DNA of 64,000 nucleotides from Nitratireductor alexandrii (GTDB taxonomy: Bacteria > Pseudomonadota > Alphaproteobacteria > Rhizobiales > Rhizobiaceae): contig NZ_RBVY01000001.1 in assembly GCF_004000215.1 (NCBI RefSeq), forward strand, positions 620,001-684,000, written 5' to 3'. Every line of letters starts with the position of its first letter. Position 1 is the first letter of the stretch. The notes under the pieces are model-generated. The model saw nothing but the letters and a program-made list of their open reading frames with translations, made no database searches and had not been told where the DNA came from. This document shows, one piece after another, positions 42,184 through 51,182 of this stretch. A program made the translations under genes and the position numbers.

Positions 42184-42594
42184 ATGTTTTCGATCGGGGA
42201 GATGGCGCGGCGCTCCGGCGTGAAGGCCGCCACCATTCGTTATTACGAACAGATCGGCCTGCTCGAGCAGGCCGGGCGCTCGCACGGCAATCAGCGCCGC
42301 TACGGCCGCGACGAGCTCGACCGGCTGGTGTTCATCAGGCACGCCCGCGACCTGGGCGTGTCGGTGCCGGCGATCCGCGAACTGATCGCGCTTTCCGGCG
42401 ATCCGCAGCGCCCCTGCGCCCAGGCCGACCGCATCGCCTCGGCCCATCTGGCGACGATCCGCGAAAAAATCGCCCGGCTGAAACGGCTGGAAGCCGAACT
42501 CGAGCGCATCGCCTCCTGCAAGGCGCACACGGTCGGCGAGTGCTACGTGCTGCGCGCGCTCGGCGAGCATGATCTGTGCGAGGGCGAGCATTGA
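42184..42594 (+). CDS. MerR-family metal-responsive regulator (ZntR/CadR/PbrR-like)
   Basis: 136 residues. N-terminal winged helix FSIGEMARRSGVKAATIRYYEQIGLL, dimerisation helix (about 78-112), and a C-terminal metal loop with CKAHTVGEC and a final HDLCEGEH. The Cys spacing resembles the ZntR/PbrR group, which senses Zn, Cd or Pb. An additional cysteine (RPCAQAD, about residue 79) matches the conserved sensor cysteine at the start of the dimerisation helix. The frame is open 33 codons upstream; ATG 42184 gives the standard N-terminus. Divergent from the CDF gene it presumably controls. Confidence 0.92.
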   Translation: MFSIGEMARRSGVKAATIRYYEQIGLLEQAGRSHGNQRRYGRDELDRLVFIRHARDLGVSVPAIRELIALSGDPQRPCAQADRIASAHLATIREKIARLKRLEAELERIASCKAHTVGECYVLRALGEHDLCEGEH

Positions 42595-42621
42595 GCCGCG
42601 TTGGCGGCCATGCGCGCCGGC

Positions 42622-42993
42622 TCACCCGTTGATCGCCCCGGCCGGTCCGAACAGGTCCAGCAGACCGCGATAGGACAGCGCGATGCCGGCGAACGGGTTG
42701 TCGCTGTCGCGCGCGTTTTCGATCCGCACCGACCCGCCGTCACGGCCGAGCAGCACGAGTACGGTGTGGGTGTCGTGGCCGGCGCCGAGCGAAACGGCGG
42801 CGACGCGCTGGCAGTCGCGCTGGGCGAGTGCCGGCATGTGGAACAGGACCGACCCGTCCGCGCGTTCGGCGGCGCGCCGCAGCGCGGTCTCGAAGCCGCT
42901 TTCGGCGATATCCTGTGAATTCAGCGCCAGTTCGAATTCCACCGCTTCGAGCGGCATCTCTGGGGATCGGCTGGCGAGGTCGCGCGCATCCAT
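42622..42993 (-). CDS. Hypothetical protein
   Basis: 123 residues from an ATG with GGAG eight bases upstream. Sequence is soluble, without membrane or signal segments: LEAVEFELALNSQD, then a beta-rich stretch VAAVSLGAGHDTHTVLVLLGRDGGSVRIEN and a C-terminal IALSYRGLLDLFG. I do not recognise a family. It is convergent with the MerR gene and divergent from the acyl-CoA ligase gene. An upstream extension of the frame to 43110 is arginine/cysteine-rich and not credible. Confidence 0.65.
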   Translation of the reverse strand: MDARDLASRSPEMPLEAVEFELALNSQDIAESGFETALRRAAERADGSVLFHMPALAQRDCQRVAAVSLGAGHDTHTVLVLLGRDGGSVRIENARDSDNPFAGIALSYRGLLDLFGPAGAING

Positions 42994-43169
42994 GCGAAGA
43001 CTCCAACTTCTCGCACCGGCCCGCCTGCCGCACCATTCGCGGCCACGATGGCCGCAATAAGGCGGGCGCGGTCGCCGCGCCGGCACGCATTTTTTGCGCA
43101 CCGGTCCCAACCCCTCTGGACAAGCAAGGTGCCCGCGTCACAATACGGCGGTTGTTTGGGAGGACTGCG

Positions 43170-44798
43170 ATGCTCGGATTGATGCAGCAATGGCCGCTGC
43201 TGTGCCATAAGATTCTCGACTATGCCGCACGCCAGCACGGCGCGCGCGAAGTGGTGTCGCGTTCCGTCGAGGGGCCGATCGTTCGCACCAGCTATGCCGA
43301 GATCAGGGCGCGTGCGCTCAAGGTGGCGCAGCGTCTGGAACGCGACGGCTGCAAGCCCGGCGACCGGATCGCCACGCTGGGCTGGAACACGGCCCGGCAT
43401 CTGGAGGCCTGGTACGGCGCGATGGGCATGGGCGGGGTCTATCACACGCTCAACCCGCGGCTCTTTCCCGAGCAGATCGCCTGGATCATGAACCATGCCG
43501 AGGACAAGGTCCTGTTCACCGACCTGACCTTCATGCCGCTGGTGGAGAAGATCGCGCCGTCGATCGCCTCGCTCAAGCGCGTGATCGTGCTGACCGACGG
43601 CGCCCATATGCCCGAAACCGGTCTTGGCGACGTGGTTGCCTACGAGGACTGGCTGGCCGAGGCCGACGGCGATTTCCAATGGCGCGACTTCCACGAGAAC
43701 ACGGCCGCCGGTATGTGCTACACGTCGGGCACGACCGGCGACCCCAAGGGCGTGGTCTACAGCCACCGTTCCAACGTTTTGCATGCCATGATCGCCTGTC
43801 TGCCGGACGCGATGGGCATTTCCTCGCGCGATACGATCCTGCCCGTGGTGCCGATGTTCCATGCCAATGCCTGGGGACTGGCCCAGTCGGGACCGATGAT
43901 CGGCGCCAAGCTGGTCATGCCGGGCGGCAAGATGGACGGGGCCTCGATCTACGAGTTGCTGGATACCGAAAAGGTCACCTTCACCGCGGCCGTGCCGACG
44001 GTCTGGCTGATGCTGCTGCAATATCTGGAAGAGACCGGCAAGACGCTGCCGCATCTCGACAAGGTCGTCATCGGCGGCTCGGCCTGCCCGCGTGCCATGA
44101 CCGAGAAATTCCAGGACAATTACGGCGTCCAGGTCATCCATGCCTGGGGCATGACGGAAATGTCGCCGCTGGGCTCGCTCGGCACGCTCAAGCCGGCCTA
44201 TGCCGGTCTCGAGGGCGATGCGCTGCTCGACCTGCAGGAAAAGCAGGGCCATGCGCCCTTCGGCGTGGAAATGAAGGTGACCGACGACGACAATCGCGAA
44301 TTGCCCTGGGACGGCAAGAAATTCGGCCGCCTCAAGGTCCGCGGTCCCGCGGTCGCGGCCTCCTATTACGGCGGCGACGGGGCCGAGCAATTCGACGAGG
44401 ACGGCTGGTTCGACACCGGCGACGTCGCCCATATCGATCCGCAGGGTTACATGCAGATCACCGACCGGGCCAAGGACGTCATCAAGTCGGGGGGCGAGTG
44501 GATCTCCACCATCGATCTGGAGAACCTCGCTGTCGGCCATCCCGACGTGGCCGAGGCGGCGGTGATCGGGATCGCGCATCCCAAATGGGACGAGCGCCCG
44601 CTGCTTGTGGTGGTGAAAAAACCCGGCAAGCAGGCCTCGCGCGAGGCGATCCTCGATTACATGAAAGGTCGCTGCGCCAAATGGTGGCTGCCCGACGATG
44701 TGGCGTTCGTCGACGAGATACCGCATACGGCGACGGGCAAGATCCAGAAGACGGCGCTGCGCGAGCAGTTTCGCGACTACCGGCTGCCGACCGCGTAG
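43170..44798 (+). CDS. Medium/long-chain fatty acid-CoA ligase (AMP-binding)
   Basis: 542 residues. ANL-superfamily motifs: [18 protein letters not shown] (P-loop), [46 protein letters not shown] and the C-terminal catalytic Lys in TATGKIQK. It matches the AlkK/FadD3-like acyl-CoA synthetases that activate fatty acids to acyl-CoA via acyl-AMP. ATG 43170 has an optimal GGGAGG site. The substrate chain length cannot be told from sequence. Confidence 0.93.
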   Translation: MLGLMQQWPLLCHKILDYAARQHGAREVVSRSVEGPIVRTSYAEIRARALKVAQRLERDGCKPGDRIATLGWNTARHLEAWYGAMGMGGVYHTLNPRLFPEQIAWIMNHAEDKVLFTDLTFMPLVEKIAPSIASLKRVIVLTDGAHMPETGLGDVVAYEDWLAEADGDFQWRDFHENTAAGMCYTSGTTGDPKGVVYSHRSNVLHAMIACLPDAMGISSRDTILPVVPMFHANAWGLAQSGPMIGAKLVMPGGKMDGASIYELLDTEKVTFTAAVPTVWLMLLQYLEETGKTLPHLDKVVIGGSACPRAMTEKFQDNYGVQVIHAWGMTEMSPLGSLGTLKPAYAGLEGDALLDLQEKQGHAPFGVEMKVTDDDNRELPWDGKKFGRLKVRGPAVAASYYGGDGAEQFDEDGWFDTGDVAHIDPQGYMQITDRAKDVIKSGGEWISTIDLENLAVGHPDVAEAAVIGIAHPKWDERPLLVVVKKPGKQASREAILDYMKGRCAKWWLPDDVAFVDEIPHTATGKIQKTALREQFRDYRLPTA

Positions 44799-44942
44799 CG
44801 CGCGGCCGGGGGACCCGATGGGCGCGCCGTTCGCCGCCAAACGCCATCGATCTTTGGCGGACGGCGGCGCTGTCTCATTCCCTTGGCGCCGAAAACCCTC
44901 TAAGGACCACGCGCAATCGTAAGGCGCGGGTTCTGGTGCAGC

Positions 44943-45713
44943 GTGTTTGAGAAGCAAAATTCACCGGCCAAGCGCTGGTCGGCCAGGCTGGCGTCTTTCG
45001 CGCTCGTCCTGTTCCTGACGGCAGCACTGGCCCATCGTTACCTGGCGCTGGAAACGGTCGCGTTCTTATGGGTGCTCGGCCTTGCCGGTCTGCTGGCACT
45101 GGTCGGCCTCGGCCTTGCCGTGGCCGGGTTCGTTGCCCTGTGGGAACAGGGCGGCAGCGGCGCCGGGCGGCTTTTTTCCGCGATCGTCCTGGCCGCGCTC
45201 ACGCTTGCCCCCTTCGCGGCCGGGCTGTGGCGCATGATCGACTATCCGCGCCTGGCCGACGTGGCCACCGATCTGGCCGATCCGCCCCGCTTCCGCGCGG
45301 CCGCGATCCTGCGCGATCCGCGCGCCAACGCGATCGGCCCGATCAACGCCATCCAGGCACGGCTGATCGAGGACCATTATCCCCAGGCCGACGGGCGGCG
45401 CTACCCGCTTGGGCCGGACCGCGTGCTGGAGATAGTCCAGCAGCTGATGGCGCGCCGTGGCTGGGCCGTCATCGAGCGCCGGGGGCGCTGGCCGCAGGAT
45501 CGCGAGGTCACGGTCGAGGCGCTGGCCGGGTCCTATCTGCTGCGTCTTCCCGCCGATGTCGCCGTGCGCGTCACCGACGAAGGCGAAACGACCTTCGTCG
45601 ACATGCGCTCGGCCTCGCATTTCGGCGCCCACGATCTGGGCGACAACGGCCTGCGCATCATCCGCTTTCTTGCCGATCTCGACGCCATGGTCGCCGCCGC
45701 CGCGCCGGGCTGA
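44943..45713 (+). CDS. DUF1499 membrane protein
   Basis: 256 residues from a GTG start (no ATG nearby). Three N-terminal transmembrane helices precede a soluble DUF1499 domain (PPRFRAAAILRDP, YPLGPDRVLEIV, DVAVRVTDEGETTFVDMRS, FGAHDLGDNGLRI). DUF1499 domains occur in bacteria and plastids and have no established activity. The gap of ~140 bp after the acyl-CoA ligase gives no sign of a terminator. Confidence 0.85.
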   Translation: MFEKQNSPAKRWSARLASFALVLFLTAALAHRYLALETVAFLWVLGLAGLLALVGLGLAVAGFVALWEQGGSGAGRLFSAIVLAALTLAPFAAGLWRMIDYPRLADVATDLADPPRFRAAAILRDPRANAIGPINAIQARLIEDHYPQADGRRYPLGPDRVLEIVQQLMARRGWAVIERRGRWPQDREVTVEALAGSYLLRLPADVAVRVTDEGETTFVDMRSASHFGAHDLGDNGLRIIRFLADLDAMVAAAAPG

Positions 45714-45724
45714 CGGGCGCAGGC

Positions 45725-46630
45725 TCAGGCGGGCGCGTATCGTGCGTCCAGGCCGATCTCGCCGTCGGCGGCGGCATCGCCGCGCGCGACGATATCCTCC
45801 AGATGCGCCAGAACCGAGAGCGCCGCCGCGCCGTGCAGCCTGGGATCGGTGTCGCGATAGATGGCGCGCACCATCTCGGCAATTGTCCGGTCGCCGGATC
45901 TGAGCCGTTCGAGCACCGCGCGCTCGCGCATTTTCCTGTGCGCCTTCAGCGCCCGCACGAAGGCGGCCGGCTCCACCACCGGGCCGCCGTGGCCCGGCAG
46001 GTAGAGCCGGTCGTCGCGCGCAAGCAGCGTGTCGAGGGAGCGCATATAATCGGCCATGGCGCCGTCGGGCGGTGCCACCACCGACGTTGCCCAGGCCATG
46101 ACATGGTCGGCCGAAAACAGGATGCCGGTTCCCTCCAGCGCGAATGCGGCATGGTTGGCGGCATGGCCGGGCGTCAGCACCGTGCGCAGGCTCCAGCCGT
46201 CCCCGGCGACGATATCGCCGTCGCCGAGCGCCAGGTCCGGATTGAAATCGGTGTCGGCGCTGGCTTCCAGCGGGTTGACCTCGCCCAGTCGCATCGCCCG
46301 GGCCGGCCTGTGCGGGCCTTCCGCGCACACGAGCGCGCCGGTCTCGGCCTGCAGCCGGGCGGCGAGCGGCGAGTGGTCGCGATGGGTGTGGCTGACCAGG
46401 ATGTGGCTGACGGGCCGGCCGGCGATCGCGCGACGCAGCGCCTCGAAATGGCGTTCGTCGTCGGGGCCGGGATCGATCACGGCGAGCGTGTCGGTGCCGA
46501 CCAGATAGCTGTTGGTGCCGTGAAACGTGTACGGGCCGGGATTGTTGACCGTGATCCGCCGCACCAGGGGCGCGACCGCCACCGATTGGCCATAGAGCGG
46601 GTCGAAGTCCATATCGAATGCAATGGCCAT
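45725..46630 (-). CDS. MBL-fold hydrolase (LACTB2/RNase-like or hydroxyacylglutathione-hydrolase-like)
   Basis: 301 residues. Zinc motif SHTHRDHSP, then TPGHAANHAAF, FSADHVMAW and LPGHGGPV, the beta-lactamase-fold metal ligands in order. The C-terminal ~75 residues (RALKAHRKMRERAVLERL...TIAEMVRAIY) form the winged-helix-like extension of the LACTB2 group. The substrate is unknown. Convergent with the DUF1499 gene. Confidence 0.9.
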   Translation of the reverse strand: MAIAFDMDFDPLYGQSVAVAPLVRRITVNNPGPYTFHGTNSYLVGTDTLAVIDPGPDDERHFEALRRAIAGRPVSHILVSHTHRDHSPLAARLQAETGALVCAEGPHRPARAMRLGEVNPLEASADTDFNPDLALGDGDIVAGDGWSLRTVLTPGHAANHAAFALEGTGILFSADHVMAWATSVVAPPDGAMADYMRSLDTLLARDDRLYLPGHGGPVVEPAAFVRALKAHRKMRERAVLERLRSGDRTIAEMVRAIYRDTDPRLHGAAALSVLAHLEDIVARGDAAADGEIGLDARYAPA

Positions 46631-46748
46631 TGGAAATTCGCGGGCAAGGGCCGTGGCGACCGGTTTGACTGTTGCCGCTTATCACGGATGAATTTATAGG
46701 GGAACCGTTCGGAACGCCCCGCGGGGCCGAGGGAAACTGGAGAAGTTC

Positions 46749-47354
46749 ATGTCCGCTGCCATCGCGTCGCGCCCCTTGATTGAATTTGCCATCCCCGACC
46801 GGGGAGCCGGCCGGCTGGCCGTTCAGGCCGCCATCGTTTTTGCCGGAACGCTGCTTTTGGCCCTGTCGGCCAAGACCAAGGTCGTTCTGGGACCGGTCGA
46901 CATGTCGCTGCAGACCCTGGCCATTCTTCTGATCGGCACCACGTTCGGCCTGCGCCTCGGCGTGGCCACGCTGCTTGTCTATCTGGCCGAAGGGGCGATG
47001 GGGTTCCCGGTTTTCCAAAGCACGCCCGAAAAGGGTATCGGCATCGCCTATATGCTCGGCAGCACGGGCGGCTATCTCGCCGGTTTCGTGGCCATGGCCG
47101 CGATCGTCGGCTGGGCGGCGGATCGCGGCTGGGACCGCTCGCCGGTCAAGCTGTTCGGCGCCATGCTGGTCGCCGAAACGGTGATGATGGCGATGGGCTT
47201 TGCCTGGCTCGCCGGCCTGATCGGCGCCGAAAAATCCTGGATGTTCGGCGTTGCGCCGTTCATCGTGCCGGACCTGATCAAGCTCACGCTGGCCGCCTGC
47301 GCCATGCCGGCGCTGTGGATGGCCGCCGACTGGCTGCGCGGCGGGCGCGGCTAG
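46749..47354 (+). CDS. bioY: Biotin transporter BioY
   Basis: 201 residues, six predicted helices. BioY hallmarks: ALSAKTKVVLGPVDMSLQTLAI in the first third and EGAMGFPVF plus GSTGGYLAGF in the middle. It is the substrate-binding S-component for biotin uptake, acting alone or with an ECF module; bioMN are not in the window. ATG with GGAG site. A biotin-repressor (BioR) box could be expected upstream but I cannot identify one with confidence. Confidence 0.94.
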   Translation: MSAAIASRPLIEFAIPDRGAGRLAVQAAIVFAGTLLLALSAKTKVVLGPVDMSLQTLAILLIGTTFGLRLGVATLLVYLAEGAMGFPVFQSTPEKGIGIAYMLGSTGGYLAGFVAMAAIVGWAADRGWDRSPVKLFGAMLVAETVMMAMGFAWLAGLIGAEKSWMFGVAPFIVPDLIKLTLAACAMPALWMAADWLRGGRG

Positions 47355-47741
47355 GCGCATTCTTCCAGCGACGGGGCACCGGGGCGCTCGACGGTTCCGG
47401 TTGCCCGCCTCAGTGGCAATCCGTGAGAGTGGCGGGTGCTGACATTGAACAGTGCCGTTTCGGTCATTTAGCCGGCGGTAAAACGTCCGAAAGTTATCTT
47501 AACTCTTCTTCGGAATTACCTTGACTGGAGCTGAATACCGACTAGGAAAAAGCCCGATACGGGGTGAGGGTGTTTTCTCGCCGGCTGATGGGGCATGTGG
47601 CCGGTCGGGGGATGGCACTGGGGACAGGCGACCAGCATGGTGATGCGTGTTGGTCGCGTTTCGTCATGACATCGCATCTCGACAAAGAGGTTCGGCGGCA
47701 AGGGTAAGCCGCGAGCCGCTTAGCGCGAGTGACAGACATAT
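47355..47741. other. Intergenic region before the Wzx/Wzy polysaccharide cluster
   Basis: 387 bp without a credible gene. A weak candidate promoter is TTGACT (47521-47526) and TAGGAA (47543-47548) with a 16-bp spacer. The DNA is less GC-rich around 47480-47560, as promoters often are. It marks the left border of the second polysaccharide cluster. Confidence 0.45.
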
Positions 47742-49043
47742 ATGGCCAGATCGAACAGCAGAAGTCTCGTACACGCGTTTCGCGTACAGATCCTCGTCAC
47801 GCTCCTGCTCGGCGTTCTGTTCCCTATCCTTGTGCGGCTTGATTTCCGGTTCGCCTCGGCGCAGACCCCGTTTTATCTCAACATGCTGGCCTGGACCGCG
47901 CTCGCCGCGTTTGGCGGGTTGCTGCTTTACCGGCGTGTGTTGGCGGTCCCGGGCGCCAGTCCGGGCTATCTCATCTTGCCCACCTACACGACGTCCTATC
48001 TCGTCGTCATCCTGGTGCTGTTTTTCTTCCGTCTCGACTATTCGCGCACGATCCTGGCGCTGAGCTATTTCCTGCTGGTTTCGTGGATGATGTTCTCGGT
48101 GTTCGTGCTGCGGCCGAAGAAGATGCTGCAGTTCTTGGTCGTTCCCGGCGGACGCGTCGAGCGGTTGAAGGATATTCCCAATGCAAGTTGGACCTATCTG
48201 AAAAGTCCCGACCAGCCGCTGTTGAGCTGCGATGGTGTGGTCGTCGACCTCAGGATTGACCTCTCCGACCGATGGGCCCGCTTCATTGCCGACGCGACAC
48301 TGGCCGGCACGTCGGTTTTTCACGTCAAGGAAATCGAGGAATCGCTGACCGGCCAGGTCGAGATCGAGCATCTTTCGGAAAACAATCTTGGCTCCTTGAA
48401 CCCGAACGAGGCCTATCTCGAATTCAAGATCATCGTCGACTGGCTGCTGGCGGCGATTTCCCTGATCCTGCTCCTGCCGGTTTTCCTGCTGGTCGCCCTC
48501 GCCATCAAGTTGGATTCGCCCGGAGAGGTGATGTTTCGCCAAAGCCGCCAGGGGTATCGGCAAAGGCCGTTCCGGATTTTCAAGTTCCGCACGATGATGG
48601 CCGCGCCGTCGGCCCCAGCCGCCGAAGAGGATGAAACCGGCTCTCAGGTCCAGAAGGCCGAGATCGATCGTGCGATCACCCGGGCCGGAGACAACCGCAT
48701 TACCCGGGTCGGCCGGTTCCTGCGCCGCACCCGGCTCGACGAACTGCCGCAGATACTCAATATCCTCAGAGGCGAAATGAGCTGGATCGGCCCCAGGCCC
48801 GAAGCAGCGGTGCTGTCGGCCTGGTACGATGCCGAGCTGCCTTTTTACAGCTATCGCCACATCGTTCGGCCTGGAATTACCGGTTGGGCACAGGTCAATC
48901 AGGGCCATGTCGCCGATGTCAACGATGTTCACAAGAAGCTTCATTACGACTTTTATTATATTAAGAACTTTTCGTTCTGGCTCGATGTGATGATATTTTT
49001 TATGACGATTAAGGTTATTTTGTCTGGACATGGATCAAAATAG
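47742..49043 (+). CDS. Polyprenyl-phosphate sugar-1-phosphate transferase (initiating, WcaJ/ExoY type)
   Basis: 433 residues. Four N-terminal membrane helices, a nucleotide-binding-like middle domain (about 140-215), then the bacterial sugar-transferase domain from about residue 225: a re-entrant helix, LDSPGEVMFRQSRQGYRQRPFRIFKFRTM (motifs read separately), RVGRFLRRTRLDELPQILNILRGEMSWIGPRPE and PGITGWAQVN. It starts repeat-unit synthesis by moving sugar-1-P to undecaprenyl phosphate. The sugar (Glc, Gal or HexNAc) is not decidable. Start ATG 47742 has only a weak ribosome site. Confidence 0.93.
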   Translation: MARSNSRSLVHAFRVQILVTLLLGVLFPILVRLDFRFASAQTPFYLNMLAWTALAAFGGLLLYRRVLAVPGASPGYLILPTYTTSYLVVILVLFFFRLDYSRTILALSYFLLVSWMMFSVFVLRPKKMLQFLVVPGGRVERLKDIPNASWTYLKSPDQPLLSCDGVVVDLRIDLSDRWARFIADATLAGTSVFHVKEIEESLTGQVEIEHLSENNLGSLNPNEAYLEFKIIVDWLLAAISLILLLPVFLLVALAIKLDSPGEVMFRQSRQGYRQRPFRIFKFRTMMAAPSAPAAEEDETGSQVQKAEIDRAITRAGDNRITRVGRFLRRTRLDELPQILNILRGEMSWIGPRPEAAVLSAWYDAELPFYSYRHIVRPGITGWAQVNQGHVADVNDVHKKLHYDFYYIKNFSFWLDVMIFFMTIKVILSGHGSK

Positions 49044-49059
49044 AATAAGGGGATAAAAT

Positions 49060-49770
49060 ATGTCCATGAAGGACTATTTTGACAAAAAGTACTATCCGGA
49101 ATTTGAGAAGTCGTGGGACGATAAGCTTTTTCGGGAATTCATTCTGGAGAACATAAGGCCGGAATTCTCGGTCTTGGATCTGGGGGCGGGCGCGGGTATC
49201 GTGCCTGAGATGGATTTCTCCGGCCGGGCGGCCCGAATATGCGGCCTCGATCCCGATCCGCGCGTGGAAACCAATCCCTATCTCGACGAGGCGAAGGTCG
49301 GATTGGGGGAGGAGATACCCTGGCCGGACGGCTCCTTCGATCTCGTTTTTGCCGACAATGTTCTCGAGCATCTCGCCGACCCCGACCGTGTCTTCGCCGA
49401 GGTGGCCAGAGTGCTCAAGCCCGGCGGCCGCTTTCTGTTCAAGACGCCCAATCGCAGCCATTATATGCCGTTGATCGCGCGCCTGACGCCGCTGTCGTTC
49501 CATCGCTTCTACAATCGTATGCGCGGGCGCGCGTCGGAAGACACGTTTCACACCCACTACCGGGCCAACACCCCCGCCGACGTCACTGCGATCGGCAAGC
49601 GGGTGGGGCTGGGCAAGCCGGATATCCGGCTGGTCGAAGGCCGGCCGGAATATTTGCGGATGATGGCCGCGACTTATGTTTTCGGAATCGCTTACGAAAG
49701 GCTCGTCAACAGTGCCGATGCACTGAAGCGATTCCGTATTTTGCTGATGGGGAGTCTGGAAAAGGGCTAG
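49060..49770 (+). CDS. SAM-dependent class I methyltransferase
   Basis: 236 residues. Motif I VLDLGAGAGIVPEMD, then GLDPDPRV, FDLVFADNVLEHL (motif IV) and ARVLKPGGRFLFKTPN (motif VI), of the type-11 methyltransferase family. Given its position 16 bp after the sugar transferase, it probably O- or N-methylates a sugar or a sugar nucleotide of the polymer. AAGGGG ribosome site. It ends before a 290-bp spacer in which I see no gene. Confidence 0.85.
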   Translation: MSMKDYFDKKYYPEFEKSWDDKLFREFILENIRPEFSVLDLGAGAGIVPEMDFSGRAARICGLDPDPRVETNPYLDEAKVGLGEEIPWPDGSFDLVFADNVLEHLADPDRVFAEVARVLKPGGRFLFKTPNRSHYMPLIARLTPLSFHRFYNRMRGRASEDTFHTHYRANTPADVTAIGKRVGLGKPDIRLVEGRPEYLRMMAATYVFGIAYERLVNSADALKRFRILLMGSLEKG

Positions 49771-50060
49771 GCCGTGGCAAAGGCCGGGAGCGAAATCTGT
49801 CGGTACGCAGAAACGGCAAGTATAGCCGGGCGTTTGGTTGTGTGTCGGGGGACAAGCAGCGCGAAACGCGCAGGTGTAAGACCTGGTTTACGGTGGACAA
49901 GGACAGCACCATTGTCTAAACAGCCGCGCGTGGCGCGCCGCCACGCGATCGAGCACCTCATACCGCTTGCAGGCTTAGAGGACGGAAGCGAGCAGCACCT
50001 TCCGAGGCGAACAGCTGATCGTCGGGTGCTGCGATCGGACGACACCGGGAAACCGAGCGC

Positions 50061-51182
50061 ATGAAAAAAGTTCTCGCCGTCTTCGGGACGCGGCCGGAAG
50101 CGATCAAGATGGCACCGGTGGCCAAGGAGCTGGCGCGCAGCAGCCTGCTCGACGTGCGCATATGCGTCACCGCCCAGCACCGGCAGATGCTCGACCAGGT
50201 GCTCGACCTGTTCGAGATCGCGCCGCACCGCGACCTCGACGTCATGCGGCCCAACCAGACCCTCGATCAGGTGACCGCCCGGGTCTTGACCGGCCTCGGC
50301 GAGGTTTTCGACGAGGAGCGGCCCGACATCGTGCTCGTGCATGGCGACACCACCACCACCATGGCCGCGTCGCTGGCCGCCTTCTATCGCAAATTGCCTG
50401 TCGGCCATGTCGAGGCCGGCCTGCGCTCGGGCTCGCTGTGGGCGCCGTGGCCGGAAGAGATGAACCGGCGCGTGGCGACCCTTGCCACCCGGTTCCATTT
50501 CGCCCCCACGCCGCAATCCAAGCGCAACCTGCTTGCCGAGGGCGTTCCGGACGCCCATGTCCACGTCACCGGCAACACGGTGATCGACGCGCTTTTCGAA
50601 ACGGTGGAGCGCATCAAGGGCTCGCCCGAGCGGCAGGCCCGGCTGGCCGAACGGTTCGACTTCCTCGATCCCGAGCGGCCGATCGTGCTCGTGACCGGGC
50701 ACCGGCGCGAGAATTTCGGCGCCGGCTTCGACAATATCTGCCAGGCGTTCCTCGATATCGTCGCCGCGCATGACGTGCAGATCGTCTACCCGGTCCACCC
50801 CAATCCGAGCGTGCGCGAACCGGTGGAGCGCTGGCTCAAGGACACGCCGTCGGTTCATCTGATCGACCCGCTCGACTACGAGCCGTTCGTCTATCTGATG
50901 GAGCGTTCGCACATCATCATCACCGATTCCGGCGGGGTGCAGGAGGAGGCGCCGTCGCTGGGCAAACCGATCCTGGTGATGCGCGAAACCACCGAGCGGC
51001 CCGAGGCGGTGGATGCCGGCACCGTCGTCCTGGTCGGCACCGCGCGCGACAGGATCGCCGGCGAGGCGGGGCGCTTGCTTGGCGATCGCAACCACTATAA
51101 GCGCATGGCGCAGGCCATGAACCCCTATGGTGACGGCATGGCCGCGGCACGTATCCGAAAAATCATCGAGGAACAGGCATGA
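50061..51182 (+). CDS. wecB: UDP-N-acetylglucosamine 2-epimerase, non-hydrolysing
   Basis: 373 residues. FGTRPEAIKMAPV at the N-terminus, VHGDTTTTMAAS, HVEAGLRSG, TGHRRENFG and TDSGGVQEEAPSLGKP are the family signatures. It interconverts UDP-GlcNAc and UDP-ManNAc. The next gene encodes the dehydrogenase for UDP-ManNAcA, and the two overlap by four bases (ATGA), so the pathway is clear. A homologue such as WbpI acting on a diacetamido uronate cannot be excluded. Confidence 0.94.
   Translation: MKKVLAVFGTRPEAIKMAPVAKELARSSLLDVRICVTAQHRQMLDQVLDLFEIAPHRDLDVMRPNQTLDQVTARVLTGLGEVFDEERPDIVLVHGDTTTTMAASLAAFYRKLPVGHVEAGLRSGSLWAPWPEEMNRRVATLATRFHFAPTPQSKRNLLAEGVPDAHVHVTGNTVIDALFETVERIKGSPERQARLAERFDFLDPERPIVLVTGHRRENFGAGFDNICQAFLDIVAAHDVQIVYPVHPNPSVREPVERWLKDTPSVHLIDPLDYEPFVYLMERSHIIITDSGGVQEEAPSLGKPILVMRETTERPEAVDAGTVVLVGTARDRIAGEAGRLLGDRNHYKRMAQAMNPYGDGMAAARIRKIIEEQA

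Noticed and set aside
46631-46748. BioR operator upstream of bioY
   Set aside because: A TTATC and a TTTATAGG are present but do not make the TTATMKATAA palindrome.
49774-50064. Possible 96-residue gene between the methyltransferase and wecB
   Set aside because: GTG start without ribosome site, low-complexity basic sequence, overlaps the wecB start; most likely non-coding spacer.
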